Notes under the pieces: generated by a model
The model's database searches: none
Told to the model about the DNA's origin: nothing
The model's input: the letters and a program-made list of their open reading frames with translations, nothing else
Shown: piece by piece, positions 1 through 8,230 of the stretch
Layout: the number at the start of each line of letters is the position of its first letter
How positions within the stretch are numbered: the first letter of the stretch is position 1
Assembly: GCF_019039255.1 (NCBI RefSeq)
Contig: NZ_CP077062.1
Location: 2,232,001-2,296,000, forward strand
Origin: Nocardioides panacis
GTDB taxonomy: Bacteria; Actinomycetota; Actinomycetes; Propionibacteriales; Nocardioidaceae
Reading direction: 5' to 3'
Length of the DNA: 64,000 nt
Position numbers and translations under genes: made by a program

Positions 1-192
1 GCCGCCGCGGCCGGGATCGCCGCGGGCGACACGGTCACCGCGATCGACGGCACCCCGGTGAGCACCTCGACCGAGCTGCGCAGTGCGGTCTCGGCGCACT
101 CCCCCGGCGAGTCGGTCAGCGTGACCTGGACCGACGCGTCCGGCGCGTCGCACACCCGCAGCCTGACCCTGGTCGACGGCCCGGTGGCGTAG
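1..192 (+). CDS. C-terminal fragment of a PDZ-domain (HtrA/trypsin-like) serine protease
   Basis: Open in frame 1 from the window edge to a TAG at 190-192, giving about 63 residues. The segment reads as the second half of a PDZ domain: a GIAAGD turn followed by D-x-V-T-A-I-D-G-x-P-V, then a helix starting STSTELRSAV and a closing beta-strand. This is the usual C-terminal domain of secreted actinobacterial HtrA/DegP-like proteases, where the PDZ domain binds hydrophobic C-termini of substrates. The catalytic domain lies outside the window, so the protease assignment is inferred from the PDZ domain alone. It ends 20 bp before the convergent der stop codon. Confidence 0.75.
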   Translation, partial: AAAAGIAAGDTVTAIDGTPVSTSTELRSAVSAHSPGESVSVTWTDASGASHTRSLTLVDGPVA

Positions 193-212
193 CCCTCACC
201 CGACGTCGGACG

Positions 213-1565
213 TCAGCGGCGCTTGCGCTTCTCGCGCGGGCGCTGCTGCACGTGCACGGGGCTGCCGATGAAGCCGAACTCCTCGCGCAGCCGGCGCTCG
301 ACGTAGCGGAGGTAGGACGCCTCCAGCAGGGCGCTGGTGAACAGCACGAACGTGGGGGGCTCGGTGGCGGCCTGCGTGCCGAACAGGATCTTCGGCTGCT
401 TGCCGCCGCGGACCGGGTGCGGGTGCTCGGCGACGAGCCGGCCCAGGAACGAGTTCAGGGCGCCGGTGCCGACGCGAGTCGACCAGCCCTGGAGGGCCGC
501 GTCCAGCGCCGGGACCAGCCGGTCCACGTGCCAGCCGGTCTTCGCGGTGATGTTGATGCGCGGGGCCCACTGGACCCGGACCAGGTCGCGCTCCACCTCG
601 CGGTCGAGGTAGTAGCGGCGCTCCTCGTCGACGAGGTCCCACTTGTTGAACGCGATCACCAGGGCGCGGCCGGCCTCGGCCACGGCGGTGATGATCCGCA
701 GGTCCTGCTCGGAGACCGGGTTGGAGCCGTCCACGACCATCACGCACACCTCGGCCCGCTCGATCGCGGTGTTGGTGCGCAGGCTGGCGTAGTACTCGTG
801 GCCCGACGCCTCCTTGATCCGCTTGCGGACGCCGGCGGTGTCGATGAACCGCCAGACGCGGCCGCCGAGCTCGACGAGCTCGTCGACCGGGTCGACGGTG
901 GTCCCGGCGGCGTCGTCGACGACCGCGCGGTCCTGCTTGGCGAGCTTGTTCAGCAGCGAGGACTTGCCGACGTTCGGGCGGCCGACGATCGCGACCCGGC
1001 GCGGGCCGCCGACGACCCCGAACGTCTCGGGCGGGGGCTCCGGCAGCGCCGCCAGGATCGCGTCGAGCATGTCGCCCGAGCCGCGGCCGTGCAGCGCGGA
1101 GACCATCTGCGGCTCGCCGAGCCCGAGGTTCCACAGCCCGTGGGCCTGCGCCTCGGCGCGCTGGTCGTCGACCTTGTTGGCGGCGAGGATCACCGGCTTG
1201 CCGGACTTGCGGAGGATCTTCACGACGGCCTCGTCGGCGTCGGTGATCCCGACGTTCGCGTCGACCACGAACAGCGTCGCGTCGGCGATCTGCACGGCGA
1301 CCTCGGCTTGCGCGGCGATCCGCTCCGCGAGACCGCGGGCGTCCGGGTCCCAGCCGCCGGTGTCGACGACGGTGAACGCGCGGCCGTTCCAAGTCGCGTC
1401 GTAGTAGACGCGGTCACGGGTCACGCCGGGGACGTCCTGCACGACCGCCTCGCGGCGGCCGATCATCCGGTTGACCAGCGTGGACTTGCCGACGTTGGGG
1501 CGTCCCACGACGGCCAGGATCGGCACGACGGCAGGGGCGTCGGTGTGGTCGAACTCGGTGGTCAT
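213..1565 (-). CDS. der: Ribosome-associated GTPase Der (EngA)
   Basis: A 450-residue double GTPase that assists maturation of the 50S subunit. Two complete G domains are visible: a first P-loop GRPNVGKS near residue 21 and a second GRPNVGKSS near residue 195, each with downstream DTxG (DTGGW, DTAGV) and NKxD (NKVD, NKWD) motifs. A KH-like C-terminal domain ends in a basic tail (REKRKRR). Tandem G domains plus a KH domain are diagnostic of Der. The start MTTEFDH is the first good ATG, and the N-terminus before the P-loop is about 20 residues, as in relatives. It is the last gene of the leftward block cmk-der, but 259 bp separate it from cmk and I see no gene in that gap. Confidence 0.95.
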   Translation of the reverse strand: MTTEFDHTDAPAVVPILAVVGRPNVGKSTLVNRMIGRREAVVQDVPGVTRDRVYYDATWNGRAFTVVDTGGWDPDARGLAERIAAQAEVAVQIADATLFVVDANVGITDADEAVVKILRKSGKPVILAANKVDDQRAEAQAHGLWNLGLGEPQMVSALHGRGSGDMLDAILAALPEPPPETFGVVGGPRRVAIVGRPNVGKSSLLNKLAKQDRAVVDDAAGTTVDPVDELVELGGRVWRFIDTAGVRKRIKEASGHEYYASLRTNTAIERAEVCVMVVDGSNPVSEQDLRIITAVAEAGRALVIAFNKWDLVDEERRYYLDREVERDLVRVQWAPRINITAKTGWHVDRLVPALDAALQGWSTRVGTGALNSFLGRLVAEHPHPVRGGKQPKILFGTQAATEPPTFVLFTSALLEASYLRYVERRLREEFGFIGSPVHVQQRPREKRKRR

Positions 1566-1824
1566 CTGGCTTCCTCTGTGCGGGGTCCCGGGCCTCGCGG
1601 ATGTCGTCGGCGCCGACTACCGGGATCGGCCCCGGGAGCGTGCGACCCGTGCGGGGCCCTCGCGTCAACGAGATGGTCGACGTCGTTGTTCCGCGGATCG
1701 GCCGCGGTGCGTCGTACCTCTGCCTGGGTCCGGGGCCAGGCGTGCTCCCCCAAGTACACCGGAGCGGCGTGCCCCAAGTCGAATCGGCGGGGCCGGCGTG
1801 ACCAACGTCGCGTCGGTACGCCGG

Positions 1825-2493
1825 TCAGCCGCCGGTCGTCGCGCGGGCCTGCTGCACCAGCGCGACGATCTGGTCCACGACCTCGTCGAGGGTGAACGGG
1901 GTGGTGTCCAGGTGCAGCGCGCCATCGGCCATCCGCAGCGGCGCGGTCGCGCGGCCCGAGTCGATCGCGTCCCGGCGGACCAGGTCCTGCTCGGTGGCGG
2001 CGACGTCCGCGCCGGACAGCTCGGCGGTCCGCCGGGCGGCCCGGGCGGCCGGGTCGGCGGTGAGGTAGAGCTTGACGTCGGCGTCCGGCGCGACCACGGT
2101 GCCGATGTCGCGGCCCTCCACGACGATGTCGCCGTCGCCGATGATCGAGCGCTGCTCGCGCAGCAGCCGGGTGCGGACCTCCGGGACGGTGCTGACCGCG
2201 CTCACGGCGCCGGTCACGGCCTGCTCGCGGATCGGGCCGGCGACGTCGGTGCCGTCCACGGTGATCGTCGGCGCCTGCGGGTCGGTGCCGGACACCAGCA
2301 CCGGCTCCTCGGCCAGCGCGGCGACCGCCCGCGGGTCCTCGACGTCGACGCCGCGCTCCAGCATCCACCAGGTGACCGCCCGGAACATCGCCCCCGTGTC
2401 GAGGTAGCGCAGTCCCAGCCGGGTGGCGACACCGCGCGCGCTGCTCGACTTCCCCGATCCCGAGGGTCCGTCCATCGCCACGACCACGCCCAC
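1825..2493 (-). CDS. cmk: Cytidylate kinase
   Basis: A 222-residue (d)CMP kinase converting CMP/dCMP plus ATP to the diphosphates. The P-loop GPSGSGKSS lies at residues 9-17, followed by the family motif YLDTGAMFRAVT and a downstream EGRDIGTVV segment, then an RRxAxDS-type LID region (RRDAIDSGRATAPL). Length and motif order match the bacterial Cmk family. Start MGVVVAMDG places the P-loop at the usual distance. It lies downstream of tyrA on the same strand (43 bp gap) and upstream of der, an arrangement common in actinobacteria. Confidence 0.95.
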   Translation of the reverse strand: MGVVVAMDGPSGSGKSSSARGVATRLGLRYLDTGAMFRAVTWWMLERGVDVEDPRAVAALAEEPVLVSGTDPQAPTITVDGTDVAGPIREQAVTGAVSAVSTVPEVRTRLLREQRSIIGDGDIVVEGRDIGTVVAPDADVKLYLTADPAARAARRTAELSGADVAATEQDLVRRDAIDSGRATAPLRMADGALHLDTTPFTLDEVVDQIVALVQQARATTGG

Positions 2494-2536
2494 GACTCGT
2501 CCTGCCTCTCACACCCGGGGTTCCGACCGGGGCAGC

Positions 2537-3602
2537 CTACCGGTGGGTGGTCCAGCCCCGGTCCTCGAGCGAGGACAGCAGGTGGTCGACCTGGCCGGGG
2601 TCGACGGTGAGCTCGACCTGGCCGTAGTCGCGGCCCGGGTCGTGGTCGATGCGCAGGTCCTCGACGTTGACGCCGATCTCCCCCGCGTCCGCGAGCAGCC
2701 GGGCCAGCTCGCCGGGGTGGTCGGGGACCGCCACGAACAGCGTGGTCTCGGTGACCGCGGGGCCGCCGTGCTTGCCGGGGATCGCGGCGGTGCCGGCGAC
2801 CCCGCGGTCCAGGATGCCGGCCAGCCGGTCGCGGTCACCCTCGGTGAGCGCGCCGAGCAGGGTGTCCACGTCGTCGCGCACGTCGCGCAGCAGCGCGGTC
2901 AGCGCCGCGGTGTTCGCGGTGAGGATCTGCTGCCACAGCTGCGGGTCGCCGGCCGCGATGCGGGTGACGTCCCGGACGCCCTGCCCCGACAGCGCGAGGT
3001 GCTCGACCGGCGCCCCCCGCGAGCCGGCCGGCGGCCATCGCGGCGAGCAGGTGCGGCAGGTGCGACGTGCGGGCCACCGCCTGGTCGTGCTCGTCCGGGG
3101 ACAGCCGCACCGGGGTCGCCCCGCAGGCCAGGGCGAGCGCCGTGACCAGGTCGACCGCGGCCGGATCGGCGCCCTCGTGCGGCGTGACCGCCCACGGCCG
3201 GCCGTCGAACAGGGACTCGGTGGCCGCGAACGGGCCGGACCGCTCGCTGCCGGCCATCGGGTGGCTCCCGACGTAGCGCGCGAGGTGCTCGGGTGCCAGC
3301 AGGCGTACGGCGGCCAGCGGAGCGCCCTTGACGCTGCCGACGTCGGTCACCGTCGCTGCGGTGCCGGTCAGCGCGACCGCGATCTGCTCGCCGAGGTGGT
3401 CCGGGGGGACCGCGACCACGACCAGCTGCGGCTCGATGTCGTCGGCGCGGACGTTGGCGGCCCCGATCGTGGTGGCGATCCGGAGGTTCTCCGGGTTCAC
3501 GTCCCGCAGCGCCACGTCCACGCCCCGACGGCGCAGCGCGAGCGCGATCGACGTGCCGAGGAGACCAGCGCCGACGACCAGGACCGGGCCGTCAAGACTC
3601 AT
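2537..3602 (-). CDS. tyrA: Prephenate dehydrogenase with C-terminal ACT domain, broken by a +1 frameshift
   Basis: Converts prephenate to 4-hydroxyphenylpyruvate with NAD(P) in tyrosine synthesis. The N-terminal part (start at 3602) has a Rossmann GAGLLG at residues 11-16 and the SHPMAGSERSG substrate motif. Near residue 195 the frame degenerates into Arg/Pro-rich sequence, while the rest of the protein (EHLALSGQGVRDV onward, then an ACT domain) continues in another frame to the stop at 2537. Removing one base from the run of six C at 3014-3019 joins the halves as RLAGAPVEHLALSG, giving about 354 residues, normal for the family. I read the break as a sequencing error in a homopolymer; a true pseudogene or tyrosine auxotrophy is the alternative. 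It overlaps aroH by 11 nt. Confidence 0.85.
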
Positions 3603-3987
3603 CGGGGACCTCGCGGACCCGGGTCAGGTCCCGGCGCAGGGCGGCCGCGCCGTGCAGGTAGACGTGGGTGATCTCGGCGCGCGGCAGGTCGGTCTCCACG
3701 TGCGCGAGCATCCGCACGACCCGCGGCATGGAACCGGCGATCTCCAGCTCCCGCGCGCAGATCAGCGGCACCTCGCCGAACCCGAGCCGGCGCGCGGCGT
3801 AGGCCGGGAACTCCGAGACCAGGTCGGAGGTGGCGGTGAAGACGACGCTGATGAAGTCGTCGACCTCCAGGCCGTTCGCCGTCATCACGTCCAGGACCAT
3901 CTCGGCGACCCGCTCGAGCATGTGCTCGCGCACGTCCTCCTCGAGCTGGGTCGCACCTCTCACCGCTCGCACCGACACGGGAGCCAC
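3592..3987 (-). CDS. aroH: Chorismate mutase, AroH type
   Basis: A 131-residue monofunctional chorismate mutase of the trimeric AroH fold, which rearranges chorismate to prephenate, the substrate of the overlapping downstream tyrA. Start MAPVSVRAVRGAT carries the conserved N-terminal RAVRGATT-like strand, followed by V-x-S-V-V-F-T-A-T-S-D-L and the P-L-I-C-A-R-E-L active-site segment, ending with VYLxGA. Length (about 120-130 residues) and all motifs fit AroH rather than the helical AroQ class. The end overlaps the tyrA start by 11 nt, so translation is probably coupled. Confidence 0.93.
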   Translation of the reverse strand: MAPVSVRAVRGATQLEEDVREHMLERVAEMVLDVMTANGLEVDDFISVVFTATSDLVSEFPAYAARRLGFGEVPLICARELEIAGSMPRVVRMLAHVETDLPRAEITHVYLHGAAALRRDLTRVREVPDES

Positions 3988-4004
3988 CCTAGCCAGTCGG
4001 CCGC

Positions 4005-4751
4005 TCAGAGCTTCGCGGCGTCCAGCAGCACGCCGAGCTCGTCGAGCGTGAGCTCGCGCAGCGCGCCCTTGCCGAGCCCGCGCAGCAGCACCGGGCCGAT
4101 CGCCGTGCGGGTCAGCCGGCGCACCGGGTGGCCGACCTCGTCGAGGAGCCGGCGGACGATCCGGTTGCGGCCCTCGTGGATCACCAGCTCCACGATCGAG
4201 CGGTCCGGCCGGGTCGAGACGACCTTCGCCGCGCTCACCTCGACCGGGCCGTCCTCGAGGGTGACGCCTGCCAGCAGCCTCCGGATCGTGCCCTTGGTGA
4301 CCACGCCGTCGACCTCGGCGACGTACGTCTTGTCCAGCTCGTACGACGGGTGCGCGACGCGCTGCGCAAAGTCCCCGTCGTTGGTGAGCAGGATCAGGCC
4401 CTCGGTGTCGGTGTCCAGCCGCCCGACGTGGAACAGCCGCTCAGGCCGGTCGGCGACGAACTCGTCGAGGGCGCGCCGGCCCTCAGGGTCGGACATCGTG
4501 GAGACGACGCCGCGGGGCTTGTTCAGGACCAGGTAGACGTGCGGGCTGACCGGGGGCAGCCGCTTGCCGTCGACGTGGATCACCGCGGTGGTGGGGTCGA
4601 CCTTGGTGCCGAGCCGGGTGACCACCTCGCCGTCGACCTCGACCAGCCCGGCGAGCATCAGCTCCTCGCACTTGCGGCGGCTGGCCACGTTGGACATGGC
4701 GAGCAGCTTCTGCAGCCGGATCAGGCCCTCGTCGTCGGTCTCGATGCTCAT
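4005..4751 (-). CDS. rluB: 23S rRNA pseudouridine synthase, RsuA/RluB family
   Basis: A 248-residue enzyme expected to isomerise a uridine in 23S rRNA. An S4 RNA-binding domain occupies roughly residues 10-70 (LIRLQKLLAMSNVASRRKCEE), followed by the catalytic domain with the family motif VGRLDTDTEGLILLTNDG containing the catalytic Asp. The C-terminal motif EGRNRIVRRLLDEVGHPV is typical of the RluB/RsuA group. It sits immediately downstream of scpB (18 bp gap) in the conserved parA-scpA-scpB-rluB order. The exact target base cannot be told from sequence. Confidence 0.93.
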   Translation of the reverse strand: MSIETDDEGLIRLQKLLAMSNVASRRKCEELMLAGLVEVDGEVVTRLGTKVDPTTAVIHVDGKRLPPVSPHVYLVLNKPRGVVSTMSDPEGRRALDEFVADRPERLFHVGRLDTDTEGLILLTNDGDFAQRVAHPSYELDKTYVAEVDGVVTKGTIRRLLAGVTLEDGPVEVSAAKVVSTRPDRSIVELVIHEGRNRIVRRLLDEVGHPVRRLTRTAIGPVLLRGLGKGALRELTLDELGVLLDAAKL

Positions 4752-4769
4752 CGGGGGCTCACCGCCGGC

Positions 4770-5600
4770 TCACGCGGGGTCCGCGGCGACGTCCACCGGG
4801 TCGGGTCGGGCGTCCAGGTCCTCGAAGTCGCCCATGTCCGGCAGGAACGGCGCCAGCTCGGGCAGGTCGTCGAGCGACTCCACGCCGATCCGCTCCAGGA
4901 AGTAGCTGGTCGTGCGGTAGAGCATCGCGGTGGTCTCCCCGTCGTGCCCGGCCTCCTCGACCAGGCCCCGGGACACCAGGGTGCGCATCACACCGTCGAC
5001 GTTCACGCCCCGGACGGCGGAGACCCGCGCCCGGCTGACCGGCTGCTTGTAGGCGATCACGGCCAGCGTCTCCAGGGCCGCCTGGGTGAGCCGGGCCCGC
5101 TGCCCGTCCAGCACGAACCGCTCGACGACCGAGGCGAACTCCTCGCGCGTGTAGTAGCGCCAGCCGCCCGCGACGTTGCGCAGGTCGAAGCCGCGGCCCT
5201 GCTCGGCGTACTCCTCGGCGAGCTCGTGCAGCGCGGAGGCCACCTCGCCCGGAGGGTAGCCGACCGCGGAGGCCAGCGTGATGTGGTCCAGCGGCTGGTC
5301 GGCGACCATCAGCACCGCCTCGAGCGCCGGCCTGAGGTCCGCGAGCGGGATGTCCAGCGTCTCCGACGACTCCTCGTCGGCGGTCCCCTCGCCCGTCCCC
5401 TCGCCCGTCTCGTCGCCCGTCTCGTCGCCCGTCTCGTCGCCCGTCTCGTCCACCCCGGCGGGCGCGGCCTCGCCCAGGGTCTCCCCGGCCTGCTCGACCG
5501 CCATGCTGGGCTCGGCGTCCGCCACGAGGTCGGCACCCGAGGTCAGCACCTCGTCGGCCTCGCTGCGGGTGTCCCCCAGCTCGGGGTCCTGCTCACTCAC
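4770..5600 (-). CDS. scpB: Segregation and condensation protein B
   Basis: A 276-residue winged-helix kleisin-associated protein that binds ScpA and SMC in chromosome condensation. The conserved core begins near residue 85 (LRPALEAVLMVADQPL) and includes the LAVIAYKQPVSRARVSAVRGVNVDGVMRTLVSRGLVEE signature region. The N-terminal 80 residues are acidic and low-complexity and contain an ETGD tetrapeptide repeat encoded by a 12-bp tandem repeat. The start overlaps the scpA stop by 8 nt, so the two are translationally coupled. Confidence 0.94.
   Translation of the reverse strand: MSEQDPELGDTRSEADEVLTSGADLVADAEPSMAVEQAGETLGEAAPAGVDETGDETGDETGDETGEGTGEGTADEESSETLDIPLADLRPALEAVLMVADQPLDHITLASAVGYPPGEVASALHELAEEYAEQGRGFDLRNVAGGWRYYTREEFASVVERFVLDGQRARLTQAALETLAVIAYKQPVSRARVSAVRGVNVDGVMRTLVSRGLVEEAGHDGETTAMLYRTTSYFLERIGVESLDDLPELAPFLPDMGDFEDLDARPDPVDVAADPA
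5387..5450. repeat. 12-bp in-frame minisatellite in the scpB N-terminus
   Basis: About five near-identical copies of the 12-mer ctcgtcgcccgt (plus strand), two of them varied to cccctcgcccgt. On the scpB strand each unit encodes E-T-G-D or G-T-G-E, so copy-number change keeps frame. It lies wholly within the acidic low-complexity leader of ScpB. Confidence 0.9.
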
Positions 5601-6534
5601 TGCTGTCCCTCTCCTGCCGACCCGTCACTCCCGCAGCGGGTTCCTCGGCGTGTCCTTGCACTTCTGACGGCTCACCGGGCGTCTCGGGCTCCCCCGGCTG
5701 GTCCTCGGTCTCCGGGTCCCCGTCGAACTCGTCGGTGATCTCCACGTCCTCGTCCTCGCCGCCGGTCCACCGGACCGTGAGCTCCCCGAGCGGGGTGACC
5801 TGGTCGAAGGAGACCACGCCCTCGCGGAACAGCTCCAGCAGCGCCAGGAACCGGGCCACCGTGGTGAGCGTGTCCGGGGAGTCCCCGGAGAGGGCCCGGA
5901 AGGTCATCGTGCCCTGCCGCCGCAGCCGGTCGACCACCACGGTGGCCTGCTCGCGGACGCTGACCGTGGGTGCGTGGATGTGCGCGAGGTTGACCTCGAA
6001 GATCGGCTTGGGCGCCAGCGCCTTGGCGGCGAGGCCGGCGAACTCCTCGAGCCCGAGGCCGATCAGCACCTCCGGCAGCAGCGTCGCGAACCGGTCCTCC
6101 AGCCCGACCGCCCGCGGGAAGCGCCGGGCCTCCCCCGACATCCGGGTCTCCAGGACGGCGGCGACCAGCTTGTAGGCGCGGTACTGCAGCAGCCGGGCGA
6201 AGAGCAGGTCGCGGGCCTCCAGCAGCGCGAGGTCCTCCTCGTCCTCGACGTCGCCCTGCGGCAGCAGCCGGGCGGCCTTGAGGTCGAGCAGGGTGGCGGC
6301 GACCAGCAGGAACGACGAGGTCTGCTCGAGGTCCCAGTCCGGGCCGGCGAGCTTGATGAAGCCGATGAACTCGTCGGTCACCTTCGACAGCGCGACCTCG
6401 GTGATGTCCAGCTTGTGCTTGGAGATCAGGCTGAGCAGCAGGTCGAAGGGACCCTCGAAGTTGTCCAGGCGTACGGCGAACGCGGGGGCTGCCTCGGGAC
6501 CGGCCTCGGTCGACTCCACCAGGCCAGCCGTCAT
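5593..6534 (-). CDS. scpA: Segregation and condensation protein A (kleisin)
   Basis: A 313-residue kleisin that bridges SMC heads and recruits ScpB. The N-terminal motif FAVRLDNFEGPFDLLLSLI, then HKLDITEVALSKVTDEF, is the classic ScpA helical domain that contacts SMC. The C-terminal region has the FLALLELFREGVVSFDQ winged-helix segment, followed by an acidic tail of about 70 residues rich in E, D and P, longer than in many homologues. The start codon overlaps the stop of the upstream ribbon-helix-helix-like gene by 4 nt. Confidence 0.95.
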   Translation of the reverse strand: MTAGLVESTEAGPEAAPAFAVRLDNFEGPFDLLLSLISKHKLDITEVALSKVTDEFIGFIKLAGPDWDLEQTSSFLLVAATLLDLKAARLLPQGDVEDEEDLALLEARDLLFARLLQYRAYKLVAAVLETRMSGEARRFPRAVGLEDRFATLLPEVLIGLGLEEFAGLAAKALAPKPIFEVNLAHIHAPTVSVREQATVVVDRLRRQGTMTFRALSGDSPDTLTTVARFLALLELFREGVVSFDQVTPLGELTVRWTGGEDEDVEITDEFDGDPETEDQPGEPETPGEPSEVQGHAEEPAAGVTGRQERDSSE

Positions 6535-6863
6535 GCCTGCATCAGGCGCTGCGCGAGGACGCTGTCGTCGCCGTTCTGCTCCAGGTCGGCGAGCACCAGG
6601 GCGACCGCCTCACGGACCAGGCGCCCACGGTCCACGCTCAGCCCGCTGCGGCGCAGCGTCAGCCGGGCGTGCTCGATGTCGAGCAGCTCGTCGGCGGTGA
6701 CGTAGACCGTCATCTTCTCGTCGTGCCGGACGCGTCCGCTGGGGCCCTTCTTCGCCGACTTCCCCTCGGCGGGCTGGTCCCCGTCGTCCCCCTCGGGGTC
6801 CGCGACGGTGTGGTCGGGTACGACGGTGGGGCGGAACAGGTCGTCCGCCGCCGGCATGCTCAC
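6531..6863 (-). CDS. Small ribbon-helix-helix-like protein between parA and scpA
   Basis: About 110 residues. The N-terminal 45 are acidic and disordered. The C-terminal 60, beginning KMTVYVTADELLDIEHARL and ending in LVREAVALVLADLEQ, have the strand-helix-helix pattern of ribbon-helix-helix DNA-binding proteins, often partners of ParA-type ATPases. I chose the GTG at 6863 because it overlaps the parA stop as GTGA; an ATG two codons later (6857) is equally possible. The stop overlaps the scpA start (ATGA). A role as ParA partner or centromere binder is inference from position and fold pattern only. Confidence 0.75.
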   Translation of the reverse strand: MSMPAADDLFRPTVVPDHTVADPEGDDGDQPAEGKSAKKGPSGRVRHDEKMTVYVTADELLDIEHARLTLRRSGLSVDRGRLVREAVALVLADLEQNGDDSVLAQRLMQA

Positions 6864-7972
6864 TCGTCGAGACACCGCGCGAGCACCTCCTTGGCGAGCT
6901 GCCGGTAGCTCTCGGCACCGGCCGAGGACGAGGCGTAGGTGGTGATCGGCTCGCCGGCGACGGTGGAGTCGGAGAACTTCACGGTCCGCCGGATCACGGT
7001 GTGGAACACGGTGTCGCCCCACGCCTGGACCAGTCGCTCCATCACCTCGCGGCCGTGCAGCGTGCGTCCGTCGTACATGGTGCCGAGGACGCCGTCGATC
7101 TTGAGCTTCGGGTTGAGCCGCTCGGTGACCTTGTCGATGGTGGTCTTGAGCAGCGCGACGCCGCGCAGCGCGAAGTACTCGCACTCCAGGGGCACCAGGA
7201 CCCCGTCGGAGGCGGTCAGCGCGTTCACCGTCAGCAGGCCGAGCGAGGGCTGGCAGTCGATCAGGATGACGTCGTACTCCGCGATGGCCGGCTGCAGCAC
7301 GCGCTGCAGGGTCTGCTCGCGGGCGACCTCCTGGACCAGCTGCACCTCGGCGGCCGACAGGTCGATGTTCGAGGGCAGCAGGTCCATGCCGGGCACGTTG
7401 GTGGGCACGATGACCTCGTCGAGGGTCACGTCCCGCTGCATCAGCAGGTTGTAGATCGACAGCTCCATGTCGTGCGGGTTCAGGCCCAGCCCGACCGAGA
7501 GCGAGCCCTGCGGGTCGAAGTCGACGAGCAGCACCTTGCGGCCGAACTCCGCCAGCGCGGCACCGAGGTTGATGGTCGTCGTGGTCTTGCCGACGCCACC
7601 CTTCTGGTTGCACATCGAGATGACGCGGGCGTTGCCGTGGATGCTGATCGGCCGCGGCTCGGGCAGCACGGGCATCGGGCGGCCGGTGGGGCCGATCGGG
7701 ACCTCGGCGGCGGCGAGGTCCCCGGTCAGCCGGTCGTCGGGGACCGGGTCGGCGGCGTGCAGCTCGTCGGCCTGGTCGCCGTCGGCGGAGGGCATCGGAC
7801 GTCGGAACGGGATCGGGTCGCTCACGCGGTCGGGTCCTCCTGCGGACGGGGCGGGGTGGGGGTGGCCGGGGACCTGCGGACGACCGGCCGGCATCAGGGG
7901 TGGCATCTCCGAGGCGCTGCTGCCCGGTGTGCCCGGGCCGCCGAACGGGTGCCTGGAGCCGAAGTCGTTCAC
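6860..7972 (-). CDS. parA: ParA/Soj-family chromosome partitioning ATPase
   Basis: A 370-residue deviant Walker ATPase. About 105 residues of proline-rich, low-complexity sequence precede the core, which starts RVISMCNQKGGVGKTTTTIN (deviant Walker A), followed by LLVDFDPQGSLSVGLG (Walker A') and DVILIDCQPSLGLLTVNAL (Walker B). I chose the GTG at 7972 because an AGAGG ribosome-binding site lies 8 nt upstream; the open frame continues to 8197 but runs through palindromic, non-coding-looking sequence. This is the ParA paralogue that precedes scpAB in actinobacteria, not the origin-linked parAB pair. Confidence 0.92.
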   Translation of the reverse strand: MNDFGSRHPFGGPGTPGSSASEMPPLMPAGRPQVPGHPHPAPSAGGPDRVSDPIPFRRPMPSADGDQADELHAADPVPDDRLTGDLAAAEVPIGPTGRPMPVLPEPRPISIHGNARVISMCNQKGGVGKTTTTINLGAALAEFGRKVLLVDFDPQGSLSVGLGLNPHDMELSIYNLLMQRDVTLDEVIVPTNVPGMDLLPSNIDLSAAEVQLVQEVAREQTLQRVLQPAIAEYDVILIDCQPSLGLLTVNALTASDGVLVPLECEYFALRGVALLKTTIDKVTERLNPKLKIDGVLGTMYDGRTLHGREVMERLVQAWGDTVFHTVIRRTVKFSDSTVAGEPITTYASSSAGAESYRQLAKEVLARCLDE

Positions 7973-8117
7973 GCGGGTGCCTCTCGTCTGGCCTCGCTGC
8001 GCAAAAGTCGACTCATCGGTTTGTCGCGCGCAACGCGGCGACTCTACGGGTGACGTCTCGCGACCTACAACCGGATCGGTCGACGACGGTGCGATCCCAG
8101 TACATCTGGGGACAAGG

Positions 8118-8179
8118 TGTGTACGGCGCAGGCGCGCCGTACACAGGCAGCGGCCGCCTGTGTACAACTCTGTGCACAG
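8118..8179. promoter_or_regulatory. Nested palindromes upstream of parA
   Basis: Three inverted repeats are packed into 62 bp of the parA 5' region. Arms of 11 bp (tgtgtacggcg at 8118-8128 with its complement at 8135-8145) share their right half with a second pair of 10-bp arms (gtacacaggc at 8139-8148, complement at 8156-8165). A third palindrome, ctgtgcacag, is at 8170-8179. GTGTAC/GTACAC half-sites recur. The layout looks like a cooperative operator or a segregation-type site; which protein binds is unknown. Confidence 0.6.
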
Positions 8180-8230
8180 TTTCCCCCGACATCGCACGCT
8201 TCTCGGGGCGCCGGCGAGGTCTCCGCGGGG

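Noticed and set aside
1566-1824. A gene or tRNA in the cmk-der gap
   Set aside because: Frames here are extensions or shadows of cmk; no start with a ribosome-binding site and no tRNA-like folding.
252-1895. Long plus-strand frame opposite der and cmk
   Set aside because: Typical antisense shadow in high-GC DNA; der and cmk are clear on the other strand.
7973-8197. Longer parA reading frame starting at 8197
   Set aside because: The extension crosses the palindrome cluster, has no family resemblance, and GTG 7972 has a good ribosome-binding site.
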